Numbered from the stretch's first letter, positions 49,458 through 58,728 are shown. The stretch: 64,000 bases of DNA from CALJUZ01 sp003387805 (GCA_937975235.1 CALJUZ010000066.1:16650-80649), one strand, 5' to 3'. A program made the numbers and translations. The notes: a model not told the origin generated them from the letters alone.

Positions 49458-49924
49458 CCATCATTTGGGGCGGGGCCCCGGCCGGGCAGGCCCAGGAACA
49501 GCTCCACCTCGCCCCGGCCCAGCTGCAGCCGGCGGGCGATGGCGGCGGGATCGTGGCCTTCCGCGGCCAGCCGCCGGACCTCGTCCCGGACGGCCGCCTG
49601 CTGCAGCGCCGGGACCGGCCCCGCGTCGTCGGCCCGGGCCGGTGAGAAGCCGGGCTCCACGCTCGCGGCGGGCTCGGCGGCACCCTCCTGCGGTGCGGAC
49701 ACGGCGGCCGCGAGGCGGCGCTCGGCCTGCTCGATGCGGGCCAGCACGGCCTGGCCTTTGGCCTCCAGCTCCTCCAGCCACGCGTCACGCGTCAGGAGCT
49801 CGTCGTTCCACAAAGACGAGCCGGGCGTCCGCTCCCGGCGGCGGGTGCGGACGATAACGAGGATGAAAGCCGCCAGCGAGAAGATGAAGGAGAGGATGGA
49901 AAAGACGAGAGAGACGTAGCCCAC
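49454..49924 (-). CDS. SwrB-position membrane/coiled-coil protein
   Basis: The 156 residues have one N-terminal helix (VSLVFSILSFIFSLAAFILVIV), a basic RTRRRER stop, a coiled-coil stretch (WLEELEAKGQAVLARIEQAE), an Ala/Pro linker, and a C-terminal segment EGHDPAAIARRLQLGRGEVE like a small helix-turn-helix. It lies between sigD and rpsB, the place of swrB (ylxL) in Bacillus, which also has an N-terminal helix plus coiled coil and promotes flagellar basal-body maturation. Sequence similarity was not tested. The GTG start at 49924 has a poor ribosome site and may be coupled to the gene before it. Confidence 0.6.
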   Translation of the reverse strand: MGYVSLVFSILSFIFSLAAFILVIVRTRRRERTPGSSLWNDELLTRDAWLEELEAKGQAVLARIEQAERRLAAAVSAPQEGAAEPAASVEPGFSPARADDAGPVPALQQAAVRDEVRRLAAEGHDPAAIARRLQLGRGEVELFLGLPGRGPAPNDG

Positions 49925-49933
49925 GGCCGCGGC

Positions 49934-50209
49934 TCACGCCCGCACGTCGAGCCGGCGCCCCAGGCCGTCGGGCCTCTCCGCCGGCGCCTCCTGGTCCCGG
50001 GCCCGGGCCGTCCACCGCCCGTCCGCGCCCCGGGCTTCGTCGCCCGCGCGCGCCCGGGCCACCCGGCGGCGCTGCCGCTCGACTTCGGCCTGCATGGCCG
50101 CGGCCAGGGCCTGCTGGTGGGTATCCTGCTGGTGGGCGGACGGCAGCGTGCGCGCGATCTCGTCGGCGCGCGGCAATAGGACTTGCAAGTCACTGATTTG
50201 AATGCTCAT
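49934..50209 (-). CDS. Small flagellar-cluster protein, 91 residues, unknown function
   Basis: The product begins MSIQISDLQVLLPRADEIAR, continues with a Gln/Ala/Arg-rich helical segment (AMQAEVERQRRRVARARAG) and ends LGRRLDVRA. It is soluble and basic. I recall short proteins with the same start and a xIDIR-like end next to sigD in other Bacillota, but not a named family. The first gene after an independent promoter (50273-50302), it is followed within ten bases by the SwrB-position gene. Confidence 0.55.
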   Translation of the reverse strand: MSIQISDLQVLLPRADEIARTLPSAHQQDTHQQALAAAMQAEVERQRRRVARARAGDEARGADGRWTARARDQEAPAERPDGLGRRLDVRA

Positions 50210-50272
50210 GTCCGCCTCCCCCGTTTCCTTCGGCGGCCGCCGGCGCCGCCGCAGACTGACGCTGTTTTCTCA

Positions 50273-50302
50273 ATTGTACAATTTCCGTGCCGTACCGGTC
50301 AA
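50273..50302 (-). promoter_or_regulatory. Promoter between sigD and the 91-residue gene
   Basis: On the minus strand TTGACC (complement of 50297-50302) and TACAAT (complement of 50273-50278) are 18 bases apart. The -35 box contains the TGA stop of sigD. This is a sigma-A type promoter for the last two genes before rpsB. Confidence 0.75.
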
Positions 50303-51081
50303 CTGACCAGCGCGTCGCGGAAGCGGTGCAGCCGGGCCCGCAGCCGCACGATGGCCCGCGTGTGCAGCTGCGACACCCGCGACTCGGTGACGCCCAGCAC
50401 CCGGCCGATTTCTTTCAGCGTCAGGCCTTCGTAGTAATACAAGGTAATGATCAGCTTTTCCCGCTCGGGCAGCGCGTCGATGACCTGGCCCAGCAGCTTT
50501 TCCACCTCTTCGGCCTCCACGGCCGCGCCCGGGTTTTCCGCGGCGGGATCGTGGATCAGCTCGCCCAGGGTCAGGCCTTTGTCGTCGTCGCCGTCGCTCC
50601 ACCACTCATCCAAAGACACCAGGCCCGTGCCCTGGATTTCCGTCAGCAGCGCCGCGTACTCTTCCAGCGTCAGGTTCATGGCTTCGCTGATTTCCGCGTC
50701 GGTGGCCGAGCGGCCCAGCCGGGCCTCCAGACGGGCGATGGTCTGTTCCAGCCGCCGGGCTTTCTGCCGCACGGTGCGGGGCACCCAGTCCTGCTCCCGC
50801 AGCCCGTCGAACACCGCGCCGCGGATGCGCGCGATGGCGTACGTTTCGAACTTCACGCCCCGGTCCGGCTCGAACTTCTCCAGCGCGTCCACCAGACCGA
50901 AAATGCCGTAGCTGTTCAGGTCCTCCGGATCGATGTTGGGCGGCAGCCCCATGGCCACGCGGCCCGAGACGTACTTCACGAGCGGCGCGTAATGGACGAT
51001 GAGCCGCTCCCGGGCTTCCGGGTCGCCGTTGTTCTTAAACTCGCGCCACCAGCGCTGTACGTCCTGCTCCGACGCCGCCAC
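50299..51081 (-). CDS. sigD: Flagellar sigma factor SigD/FliA (sigma-28)
   Basis: The 260-residue factor has region 2 (LIVHYAPLVKYVSGRVAMGL, NSYGIFGLVDALEKFEPDRG, FETYAIARIRGAVFDGLRE), the WVPRTVRQKARRLE stretch typical of WhiG/FliA, and region 4 ending LKEIGRVLGVTESRVSQLHT. It should direct late flagellar gene transcription (flagellin, motors). It directly follows the PilZ gene with no gap. Confidence 0.95.
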   Translation of the reverse strand: MAASEQDVQRWWREFKNNGDPEARERLIVHYAPLVKYVSGRVAMGLPPNIDPEDLNSYGIFGLVDALEKFEPDRGVKFETYAIARIRGAVFDGLREQDWVPRTVRQKARRLEQTIARLEARLGRSATDAEISEAMNLTLEEYAALLTEIQGTGLVSLDEWWSDGDDDKGLTLGELIHDPAAENPGAAVEAEEVEKLLGQVIDALPEREKLIITLYYYEGLTLKEIGRVLGVTESRVSQLHTRAIVRLRARLHRFRDALVS

Positions 51082-51774
51082 TCACGCCAGCCCCTTTTTG
51101 CGCAGTTCGATCTGCCTCTGGAAGGTGAAGCGGATGATCTCCTCCCGCGTCGGCTCCCGGATGTCCGTAAACGCCAGCCCGACGATGCGCAGGCGGTGGT
51201 CGTCGGGCGAGACGTCCACCCGCTGCACTTCCGCGGGCAACACGAAGGCCCGGGACGGAAGGCGAAACTCCACCTCCACCTCCTGCCGCGGCGCCAGCGC
51301 CAGAGGGACCGCAACTTGGCACCCGCCGCCGCTCAGGTCGCGCATGATGCCCTCGACCCAAGCTTCTTCGACCGCGGAGTCCCCGGGCCCTTCGTCGTCC
51401 TCCTCCATCACCCGCAGGCGCACCGGCAGCGACACCGGCACCCGCACGTACTCGCGGTGCTGCACCCGCTCCCAGTTCTCGGGCCAGGCCAGCTGCAGAA
51501 AAGGCACCCGCTGGTCCGTCAGCACGCCGAGGACGACGGTCCGGGCGCGATACTGACCGTCTTTGCCCGGCTGACCCGTTATGGCCACGGTCAGCTCCAC
51601 CGGGCTGCCCCGCCCGATGGGCAGGGACCGGTGCTTGTCCGTGGGCCGCTGGACGACCAGCCACCGGTCCGTCATGTCCTCTATCCTGGATGCGTAGCGC
51701 TGCTCCAGCGCGTCGTCCAGCGCCCGAACCCAGACGCGCATGCCGATCTGCAGCACCGATTGCAACTGTTCCAC
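51082..51774 (-). CDS. PilZ-domain c-di-GMP effector, YcgR/YpfA-like flagellar brake
   Basis: The 230 residues have an N-terminal YcgR-N-like beta domain and a PilZ domain with both ligand motifs: RxxxR in QHREYVRVPV and DxSxxG in RDLSGGG. YpfA (DgrA) binds c-di-GMP and acts on the flagellar stator or switch to slow motility. Placement between flhG and sigD inside the flagellar cluster supports this. No cyclase or phosphodiesterase gene is nearby. Confidence 0.9.
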   Translation of the reverse strand: MEQLQSVLQIGMRVWVRALDDALEQRYASRIEDMTDRWLVVQRPTDKHRSLPIGRGSPVELTVAITGQPGKDGQYRARTVVLGVLTDQRVPFLQLAWPENWERVQHREYVRVPVSLPVRLRVMEEDDEGPGDSAVEEAWVEGIMRDLSGGGCQVAVPLALAPRQEVEVEFRLPSRAFVLPAEVQRVDVSPDDHRLRIVGLAFTDIREPTREEIIRFTFQRQIELRKKGLA

Positions 51775-51804
51775 GCAGTCACCCCCGTGCCGCGCGTTGT
51801 TGGC

Positions 51805-52671
51805 TTACCGATCCAGTCTCAGCAGACGCCGGATGAGGCCCGACAACCCGGCCGGCTCCGCCTCCGGCACGCCCGCGAGGCGGCGGGCCATGGCTTCCAC
51901 CGCCCGCGCGGCGGCCACCTGGGGCGTGGCCAGCACGAACGGCTGCTGCCTCTTGACCGCCTGGATGACCGCGGCGTCCCGGGGCACCACGCCCAGCAAG
52001 GTCGTCTGCACGCCCAGAAACCGCCGGGCCGCGGAATCCAGCCGCTGAAACGTGGCCTCGCCCTCGCGGAAGTCCGCGGCCATGTTGACCGCGATGAGCA
52101 GCCGCGCGTCGGCCCGCCGCGCCGAGATGACTTTCACCATCGCGTACGCATCGGCCAGCGCCGACGGGTCCGTCGTCGTCACGATGAGCACTTCGTCGCC
52201 GGCCAGCGCAAAGTTGATGACGTCGCGGCCGATGCCGGCGCCGGTGTCGATCAGCATGACGTCGAACATCGCGTCCAGCTGCTCGATGTGGTGCAGCAGG
52301 CGCCGCAGGTCGCCGTCGCTCAACGCCGCCAGCTCGTGCACGCCCGAGCCGCCGGGCAAAATCTCCAGGCCGCCGGGCCCCGGCACCAGCACGTCTTCCA
52401 CCGAGAGACCGCCGTGCAGCAAATCCCACAGGGACCGCTCCACGTCCACGCCCAGCACGATGTCCACGTTGGCCAGACCCAAATCCGCGTCCACGACCAC
52501 GACCCGCAAGCCCCGCCGCACCAGGGCGATGCCCAGGTTCACCGACAAGTTGGTCTTGCCGACGCCGCCCTTGCCGCTGGTCACCGTCAGCACCCGGGCG
52601 CGGCGCGCGCCGCGGCCCGCGGCCCGGGCCAGCTCCCGCAGGGACTGCGCCTGATCCCTGACGGCCCTCAC
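51805..52671 (-). CDS. flhG: MinD/ParA-family ATPase FlhG (YlxH)
   Basis: FlhG controls flagellar number and placement with FlhF. The deviant Walker A is TSGKGGVGKTNLSVNLG; the Asp switch is VVVDADLGLANVDIVLG. The later ATPase region is LIDTGAGIGRDVI. The C-terminal amphipathic end (LSGLIRRLLRLDR) resembles a membrane-targeting helix. It starts overlapping the flhF stop. An N-terminal DQAQSLRELA stretch corresponds to the DQAxxLR motif that stimulates FlhF GTPase activity. Confidence 0.94.
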   Translation of the reverse strand: MRAVRDQAQSLRELARAAGRGARRARVLTVTSGKGGVGKTNLSVNLGIALVRRGLRVVVVDADLGLANVDIVLGVDVERSLWDLLHGGLSVEDVLVPGPGGLEILPGGSGVHELAALSDGDLRRLLHHIEQLDAMFDVMLIDTGAGIGRDVINFALAGDEVLIVTTTDPSALADAYAMVKVISARRADARLLIAVNMAADFREGEATFQRLDSAARRFLGVQTTLLGVVPRDAAVIQAVKRQQPFVLATPQVAAARAVEAMARRLAGVPEAEPAGLSGLIRRLLRLDR

Positions 52672-53771
52672 GGCGGGTCCCCCATGATCAGCCGGGCTGC
52701 CTGCTCGCCGGTGGCCACGTCGATGTCGTCGGGCACGCTCTGGCCGGCGGTGAGATAGGACAGCGGCTTGCCCGTCAGGCGCGGGACGTGGTAGAGCGGG
52801 CCGAACACCGAGGTCTCGTCCACTTTCGTAATGATGAGGCGGTCAAAGCCGATCTCGCCGAAGCGAGCCGCCACGTCCAGCATGTCGGCCAGCCGCGTCG
52901 TCGCGCTGAGCACCAGATGCACCTCGGGCGAGGGCAGCACCTGCAGGAACGAGCGCAGCTCGCCCATGTGCATCGCGTGCGTCTGGCTGCGCCCGGCGGT
53001 GTCGATCAAAATCAGGTCTTTGTCCTTCAGCCGCTCCACCGCGTCCTTGAGCTCGTCGGGCGTATACGCCACCAGCAAATCCAGGCCGATAATGCCGGCG
53101 TAGGTGCGCAGCTGCTGCACCGCCGCGATGCGGTAGGTGTCCACCGTCACCAGCCCGACGCTGGCGCCGCCCAAAATCGAGAAATTGGCCGCGAGCTTGG
53201 CGATGGTGGTGGTCTTGCCGACGCCGGTGGGGCCCACCAGCGGCGCGATGACGGGCTTTTCCCGGAAGTCCCACGGCTCCACCGTCTGAATGCGCGCGCC
53301 GAGGATCTCGATAAACCGCTCCCACACTCGCTGCGGGTCTTCCCAGTCGGCCGGCTCCGACGCCTGCTGCACCAGCTCCACCAGCTCGTAGCATTCGGCT
53401 TCCGGAATCTCCTGGGCCCGCAGGCGGTGCAGCGCGCTGTCCAGACCCGCCGGCAGCGCCGGTTTTTGCTGATCGCCAATCAAACGGCGCAGGGAGCGGA
53501 CTTCCTCCTGCAGCGTCTGCAGCACGGCGGCCGTCGTCTCCCGGGCCTGCGACAGCTGCTCCTCCTCGCGCCGCGCCTTGGTGCGGGACGTGCGGCGGGC
53601 GCCCGGCTCCACCGCCGCGATGACTTCCACCCGGGGCACGCCGAACAGGCCGAAAAGTCCCCCGCGCCGGAACCGCTTGGTGTGCAGGATGACCGCGTCG
53701 TCGCCGAAGTCGGCCTTGACCATGGCCACCGCCTGCTGCATGGTGCCCGCGACGTAGCGCTTAATTCGCAT
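52668..53771 (-). CDS. flhF: SRP-like GTPase FlhF
   Basis: The 367 residues start MRIKRYVAGTMQQAVAMVKA; a basic B domain follows, then the NG GTPase with GPTGVGKTTTIAKLAANF, VDTYRIAAVQQL, and LIDTAGRSQTHAMHM. FlhF marks the flagellar assembly site. It overlaps the end of flhA by 11 bases, so translation is coupled. Confidence 0.95.
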   Translation of the reverse strand: MRIKRYVAGTMQQAVAMVKADFGDDAVILHTKRFRRGGLFGLFGVPRVEVIAAVEPGARRTSRTKARREEEQLSQARETTAAVLQTLQEEVRSLRRLIGDQQKPALPAGLDSALHRLRAQEIPEAECYELVELVQQASEPADWEDPQRVWERFIEILGARIQTVEPWDFREKPVIAPLVGPTGVGKTTTIAKLAANFSILGGASVGLVTVDTYRIAAVQQLRTYAGIIGLDLLVAYTPDELKDAVERLKDKDLILIDTAGRSQTHAMHMGELRSFLQVLPSPEVHLVLSATTRLADMLDVAARFGEIGFDRLIITKVDETSVFGPLYHVPRLTGKPLSYLTAGQSVPDDIDVATGEQAARLIMGDPP

Positions 53772-55824
53772 GGCTCAAAGACACCATCCCCACGGCCCGC
53801 ACTTCCACCGTGTGCGCCACCTCGTCGTACGACAGGACGGCCAGACGCGGCAGCGAACGCGCGGTAATCTGCCGCACCGCCCGCCGCAAAGGCGGCGGAC
53901 AGAGCAGCACCGGCGGCCGGCCGCGCGCCATGCCCGCCTCCCACGCGGCCGCCAGCTGCTCGATGAACAGCTGCACCCGCGCGGGCGCCCAGGCCAGCGT
54001 GCCGTCGTCGCCCACCGCCTCGCGCAGCTCCTCCTCCAGCGCCGGGTTCAGCGTCAGCACCGGCAGCACGCCGTCCTCGTCCGCGTACAGCTGCGAGATC
54101 TGCGGCGCCAGGCCCGTGCGCACCGCCTCCGTCAGCACGTCGATGTCCCGGTGGACGCGGGCCGCGTCGGCCAGCGTCTCCAGGATGACCACCAGGTTGC
54201 GGATGGGCACGCCTTCCGCCAGGAGATTTTGCAAAACCCGCTGAATCTCGCCGACGCTGAGAAGCTCCGGTAACAGTTCGTCAACGACCGCGGGATAATC
54301 CTGCTTGATCTGGTCCAGCAGCGCCTTGGTCTCCTGCCGCCCCAGCAAGTCCGCGGCGTGGCGGCGGATAATCTCCGTCAGGTGGGTGGCCAGCACGGCC
54401 GACGCGTCCACCACGGTGTAGCCCGCCTGCTCGGCCTCGGCCCGCTGCTCGGGATCAATCCAGAGCGCCGGCAGGTTGAAGGCCGGCTCGCGCGTTTCGA
54501 TGCCCTGGACGGGCGCGGTGGCGCCCGCGTCCATGGCCAAATACTTGCCCGGCATCAGCTGGCCCCGGCCCACCTCCACGCCTTTGATGCGCACGACGTA
54601 CGCGTCCGGCGGCAGCTCCATGTTGTCCCGGATGCGGATGGACGGCACGACGATGCCCAGCTCCAGCGCCATCTGGCGGCGAATCATCACCACCCGGTCC
54701 AGCATGTCGCCGCCCTGCTCCGCGTCCACCAGCGGAATAAGGCCGTAGCCGATCTCCAGCTCCATGGGGTCCACGTGCAGCAGCGACATGACGCTTTCCG
54801 GACGGTGCTCGGCCTCCCGGGCCGCCGGCGCCTGGGCCTCCTCCGCGGGCGCGGGCGCTTCCCGCCGGCCCGCCAGCCCCGCGCCCGCCACCACGGCCGC
54901 CAGAACCATGAACGGCAGCGCGGGCAGCCCCGGCACCAGGCCCAGAGCGAACAAGACGCCGCCGGCCACCAGCAGCACCTTGGGCTCGGACGTCATCTGG
55001 CCGGTCACGTCGGCGCCCAGCGTCTCCTCCGAGGCCGCGCGCGTGATGATAATGCCGGTGGCGGTGGAGATAAGCAGCGCGGGAATTTGCGTCACCAGGC
55101 CGTCGCCTACGGACAAAATGGTGTAGCGGGCGGCCGCGTCCCCCAGGGACATGCCCCGCTGGGCCACGCCGATGGCCAGGCCGCCCAGCACGTTGATGAC
55201 GGTGATGACGATGGACGCGATGGCGTCGCCTTTGACAAACTTGGCCGCGCCGTCCATAGCCCCGTAAAAGTCCGCCTCGCGCTCGATGTCCTTCCGGCGC
55301 CGGCGCGCCTCCTCCTCGGTGATGAGGCCGCTGTTCAGGTCCGCGTCGATGCTCATCTGCTTGCCCGGCATCGCGTCCAGGGTAAAGCGCGCCGCCACCT
55401 CGGCCACCCGCTCGGCGCCGCGGGTGATGACGATGAACTGAATCACGATCAGAATCAAGAACACAACGAAGCCGACTACGTAGTTGCCGCCGATGACGAA
55501 CTGCCCGAACCCGTCGATGATGCGCCCCGCGTCGGCGTGCAGCAAAATGAGGCGGGTGGTGCTGACGTTGAGCCCCAGCCGGAACAGGGTCACCACCAGA
55601 AGCAAAGACGGGAAGATGGAAAACTGCAGCGCGTGCTGCACGTTCATGGTCAGCATGAGGATCAGCAGCGCCACGCTGATGTTGACGGCCAGCAGCAGGT
55701 CGATGAGCCATGTCGGCAGCGGCACGATCATCATGATGATAATGAACACCACGGCCAGCACGACGCCCACGTCGCTGTGCCGGCCCGCCGCGGCTCCTAT
55801 CCCCGCGCGGGGTTGTGTTGCCAC
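53761..55824 (-). CDS. flhA: Flagellar export gate protein FlhA
   Basis: FlhA is the nonameric inner-membrane export gate. The 687-residue protein has eight N-terminal helices (MIVPLPTWLIDLLLAVNI onward), the FHIPEP-like loop GEQVAEVAARFTLDAMPGKQ seen as ARFTLDAMPGKQM, and a soluble C-domain with LPPDAYVVRIKGVEVGRGQL. GTG 55824 follows GGAGG by nine bases. Confidence 0.97.
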   Translation of the reverse strand: MATQPRAGIGAAAGRHSDVGVVLAVVFIIIMMIVPLPTWLIDLLLAVNISVALLILMLTMNVQHALQFSIFPSLLLVVTLFRLGLNVSTTRLILLHADAGRIIDGFGQFVIGGNYVVGFVVFLILIVIQFIVITRGAERVAEVAARFTLDAMPGKQMSIDADLNSGLITEEEARRRRKDIEREADFYGAMDGAAKFVKGDAIASIVITVINVLGGLAIGVAQRGMSLGDAAARYTILSVGDGLVTQIPALLISTATGIIITRAASEETLGADVTGQMTSEPKVLLVAGGVLFALGLVPGLPALPFMVLAAVVAGAGLAGRREAPAPAEEAQAPAAREAEHRPESVMSLLHVDPMELEIGYGLIPLVDAEQGGDMLDRVVMIRRQMALELGIVVPSIRIRDNMELPPDAYVVRIKGVEVGRGQLMPGKYLAMDAGATAPVQGIETREPAFNLPALWIDPEQRAEAEQAGYTVVDASAVLATHLTEIIRRHAADLLGRQETKALLDQIKQDYPAVVDELLPELLSVGEIQRVLQNLLAEGVPIRNLVVILETLADAARVHRDIDVLTEAVRTGLAPQISQLYADEDGVLPVLTLNPALEEELREAVGDDGTLAWAPARVQLFIEQLAAAWEAGMARGRPPVLLCPPPLRRAVRQITARSLPRLAVLSYDEVAHTVEVRAVGMVSLSHAN

Positions 55825-55830
55825 GCCATG

Positions 55831-56928
55831 CTACCTCCTTCGGCGCCGCATCCGGTACACGAATGCCAGCACGTCGGCCACGGCTTGGTACAGCTCGACC
55901 GGAATCGCCTGGCCCAGCTCCACCCCGTCGTACAAAGCCCGCGCCAACGCCACGTCCTCCACCACCGGGACGCCGTGCTCCTCGGCCACTTCCTTGATGC
56001 GGCGGGCCACGATGCCGGCGCCTTTGGCCACCACCACCGGCGCCTCCATGGTGGCCTGGTCGTACTTGAGCGCCACCGCCAGGTGCACCGGGTTCGTCAC
56101 CACCACGTCCGCCGTGGGCACCGCCTGCATCATGCGCCGGGAAGCCAGCTCCCGCTGCCGGCGGCGAATGCGGGCCCGCACCTGCGGATCGCCTTCGGTC
56201 TGCTTCAGCTCCTCCCGCACTTCCTGGCGGGTCATGCGCAGGCTGCGCTCGTGCTCCAGCCGCTGAAACATGTAGTCCAGCGCCGCGATGACCAGCAGCG
56301 CGAAGCCGATGTTCAGCCCCGTCCGCAGCACGATGCCGCCCACCAAAGCCGCCGCGTCGGTCAGCGCCGCCGACGTCAGCATGGGCAGCATGTCCAGGGA
56401 CCGGCGCACCTCCCGGTAGGCGATCCAGCCGACGACGGCGATCTTCGCCATTGCCTTGAGCATGTTGACCACGGCCCGGCGGGAGAACATGCGCTTGAAG
56501 CCTTCGACCGGGTTAATCCGCTCCAGCTTCGGCTTCAGCGGCTCCCCGCTCAGCAGAAAGCCCACCTGGACCAGCTGGGCCGCGAGCCCCGCGACCAGCG
56601 CCGCGATCATGAAGGGCGCCACCACCGCGGCGGCCTGCAGCACCAGCGTGATGAACAGGCCGTGCACCGCGCTGTCGGTGGGCTCGAACCGCACGTCGCC
56701 GCCCAAGTACGCGGCGGCCGTGTCCATCAGCGTCGCGGCCGCGCCTTGCGCCCACGCGCTCAACACGCCGAAGCCGGCCAGCAGGATGACGGCGGTGCCC
56801 AGCTCCGGCGTGCGGGCCACCTGGCCGCGACGGCGCGCCTCCTCGCGCCGTTTGGGCGTCGGCGGCTCGGTCCGCTCCTGCGCGAACAGCTGCAGATCAA
56901 AAATCAAATCGCGGTCAGAAACCGCCAC
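55831..56928 (-). CDS. flhB: Flagellar export switch protein FlhB
   Basis: FlhB switches export specificity from hook to filament by autocleavage at NPTH. The protein has TEPPTPKRREEARRRGQVAR, four membrane helices, and the cleavage motif here as NPVH (TADVVVTNPVHLAVALKYD, partly VVVTNPVHLAV). In most flagellar FlhB the residue after Pro is Thr; Val is a variation. The start is uncertain: GTG 56928 (365 residues), GTG 56934, or a TTG at 56910 giving the usual MxFDLQLFA opening. It overlaps the end of fliR. Confidence 0.93.
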   Translation of the reverse strand: MAVSDRDLIFDLQLFAQERTEPPTPKRREEARRRGQVARTPELGTAVILLAGFGVLSAWAQGAAATLMDTAAAYLGGDVRFEPTDSAVHGLFITLVLQAAAVVAPFMIAALVAGLAAQLVQVGFLLSGEPLKPKLERINPVEGFKRMFSRRAVVNMLKAMAKIAVVGWIAYREVRRSLDMLPMLTSAALTDAAALVGGIVLRTGLNIGFALLVIAALDYMFQRLEHERSLRMTRQEVREELKQTEGDPQVRARIRRRQRELASRRMMQAVPTADVVVTNPVHLAVALKYDQATMEAPVVVAKGAGIVARRIKEVAEEHGVPVVEDVALARALYDGVELGQAIPVELYQAVADVLAFVYRMRRRRR

Positions 56929-57680
56929 AGCCACCGCATCATTTCCCCGCCGTCGCCGAAGGCCGCGGCCAGCGCGCCCACGTACACCGGCAGCGCCACC
57001 GCGACCACCAGGACGCCGAGGAAAATTTTGATGGGGTAGCCCGTAATAAACACGTTGATTTGCGGCACCGCCCGATTGACGATGCCCAGCGCCACGTCCG
57101 TCAAAAACGCGGCGGCCATGACGGGCACCGCGATGCGCACGCCCAGCGTGAACGCGGCCGACACGATGCGCACCACCACTTCCGCGACGGCGCCGCTCCA
57201 GGCCGCGCCGCCCACGGGGATGAGCGCGTAGCTTTCCGCGAAAGCCAGAAGCACCGCGTGGTGCCCGTTGATCGAGAAGAAAACCAAAACGGCCAGCACG
57301 TTCAGAAACTGGCCCAAAATGGGCACCTGCCCGCCGAAGTGCGGGTCGAGGACGTTGACCATCCCGAAGCCGATGGGCACGTCCATGAGGTGCCCCGCGA
57401 CCTGCAGCGCGTAAAAAAACAGCGACACGACGAAGCCCATGGCCAGGCCCACGGCCAGCTCCTGCGCGACGACCAGCAGCAGCTCCAGAACCTCCACCGG
57501 CGCCGCCGCGGGCTCCACCACCGGAAAAAGCAGCAGCGCCGTCAAGGACGCGAGGCCGATCTGGACGTGGGGCGGCACGCCCGGGCCGCCGAACAGCGGC
57601 ATGGCCAGGAGCAGGCCCCCGCCCCGCATCAGGATGATCAAGAAATGAAACAGCTGATCCCAAGACAGCCACGGCCCCAT
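56904..57680 (-). CDS. fliR: Flagellar export apparatus protein FliR
   Basis: The 258-residue inner-membrane protein has six hydrophobic segments and family hallmarks: MRGGGLLLAMPLFGGPGVPP, ELAVGLAMGFVVSLFFYAL, GHHAVLLAFAESYALIP, and VPQINVFITGYPIKI. It joins FliP and FliQ in the core export gate. Its stop is about 25 bases inside flhB. Confidence 0.95.
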   Translation of the reverse strand: MGPWLSWDQLFHFLIILMRGGGLLLAMPLFGGPGVPPHVQIGLASLTALLLFPVVEPAAAPVEVLELLLVVAQELAVGLAMGFVVSLFFYALQVAGHLMDVPIGFGMVNVLDPHFGGQVPILGQFLNVLAVLVFFSINGHHAVLLAFAESYALIPVGGAAWSGAVAEVVVRIVSAAFTLGVRIAVPVMAAAFLTDVALGIVNRAVPQINVFITGYPIKIFLGVLVVAVALPVYVGALAAAFGDGGEMMRWLWRFLTAI

Positions 57681-57687
57681 CCATGCG

Positions 57688-57957
57688 CTACCTCACGAAC
57701 GTGTGCATCTCGCCCAGGAGCCTGAGGGCGAAATCCGTCATGATGCGCAGCATCCACGGCCCGAACAAAATCGCGCCGCCCAGCACGGCCAAAATTTTCG
57801 GGATGAACGTCAGCGTCTGTTCCTGGATTTGCGTCGTCGCCTGGAACACGCTGACGATGAGCCCCACCAGCAGGCCCAGGCCCAGCATGGGGCCGGCCAC
57901 CAAAAGGACCGTCATCAAGGCTTCCCGTCCGAGACTGACGATGAGTCCGTCGCTCAC
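57688..57957 (-). CDS. fliQ: Flagellar export apparatus protein FliQ
   Basis: The 89-residue protein has two helices: ALMTVLLVAGPMLGLGLLVG and the ATTQIQEQTLTFIPKI motif that defines the family. GTG start at 57957. It follows fliP by 12 bases and precedes fliR. Confidence 0.96.
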   Translation of the reverse strand: MSDGLIVSLGREALMTVLLVAGPMLGLGLLVGLIVSVFQATTQIQEQTLTFIPKILAVLGGAILFGPWMLRIMTDFALRLLGEMHTFVR

Positions 57958-57969
57958 GGTGCGCCCCCC

Positions 57970-58728
57970 TTACTGGAAACTGAGCAGCAAAGAGCGCGTG
58001 ACCAGGTACCAGCCGTCCACCATGACGAACAGCAGCACCTTGAACGGCAAAGAGATCATGACCGGCGGCAGCATGAGCATGCCCATGGACATGAGCGTGC
58101 TGGCCACGATCATGTCAATGACCAGAAACGGAATAAAAAGAATAAAGCCCAGCTGAAACGCCGTTCGCAGTTCGCTGATGATGAACGCGGGAATAAGCGT
58201 CATGGTGGGCACGTCGTCCGGCGTCTCGGGGCGGCCGGCCCCCGCCATGTCGATAAACAGCCCCAGGTCTTGCTCCCGGGTGTGGCGGAACATGAACTCC
58301 CGCACCGGCTCGCTGGCCCGGGCCAGCGCCTCGGCCTCCGTCAGCTCCCCGGCCAGGTACGGCTGCAGCCCTTCGGTGTAGAGCTCCTGCCACGTGGGGG
58401 CCATGGTGAACATGGTCAGAAACAGCGCGAGCCCGATGAGCACCTGGTTGGGCGGCATCTGCTGCAGCGCCAGCGCGCTGCGCACGAACGACAACACCAC
58501 GATAATGCGGGTAAACGACGTCAGCATGACGACGATGGCGGGCGCCAGCGTCAACACCGTCAGCAGCGCGACGATCTGCAGCGTCAGGGCTACGTCGCCC
58601 GGCCCGTCCGCGGTGGTGATGCCGAATTCCAGCGCCGGCAGCGGCACATCCACTTGCTGCGCCTGTACGCTGACGGCCGCCATCAGCAAGAACAGCGCCG
58701 CGCCGACGCCCGCCGCCCAGCGTCTCAA
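57970..58728 (-). CDS. fliP: Flagellar export apparatus protein FliP
   Basis: The 252-residue protein has a cleavable-looking signal peptide (WAAGVGAALFLLMAAVSVQA), then the helices with VVMLTSFTRIIVVLSFVRSA and PPNQVLIGLALFLTMF, and the C-terminal FQLGFILFIPFLVIDMIVAS. The TTG start at 58728 follows AAGGAGG by ten bases and overlaps the fliO stop (TTGA). Confidence 0.95.
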   Translation of the reverse strand: MRRWAAGVGAALFLLMAAVSVQAQQVDVPLPALEFGITTADGPGDVALTLQIVALLTVLTLAPAIVVMLTSFTRIIVVLSFVRSALALQQMPPNQVLIGLALFLTMFTMAPTWQELYTEGLQPYLAGELTEAEALARASEPVREFMFRHTREQDLGLFIDMAGAGRPETPDDVPTMTLIPAFIISELRTAFQLGFILFIPFLVIDMIVASTLMSMGMLMLPPVMISLPFKVLLFVMVDGWYLVTRSLLLSFQ

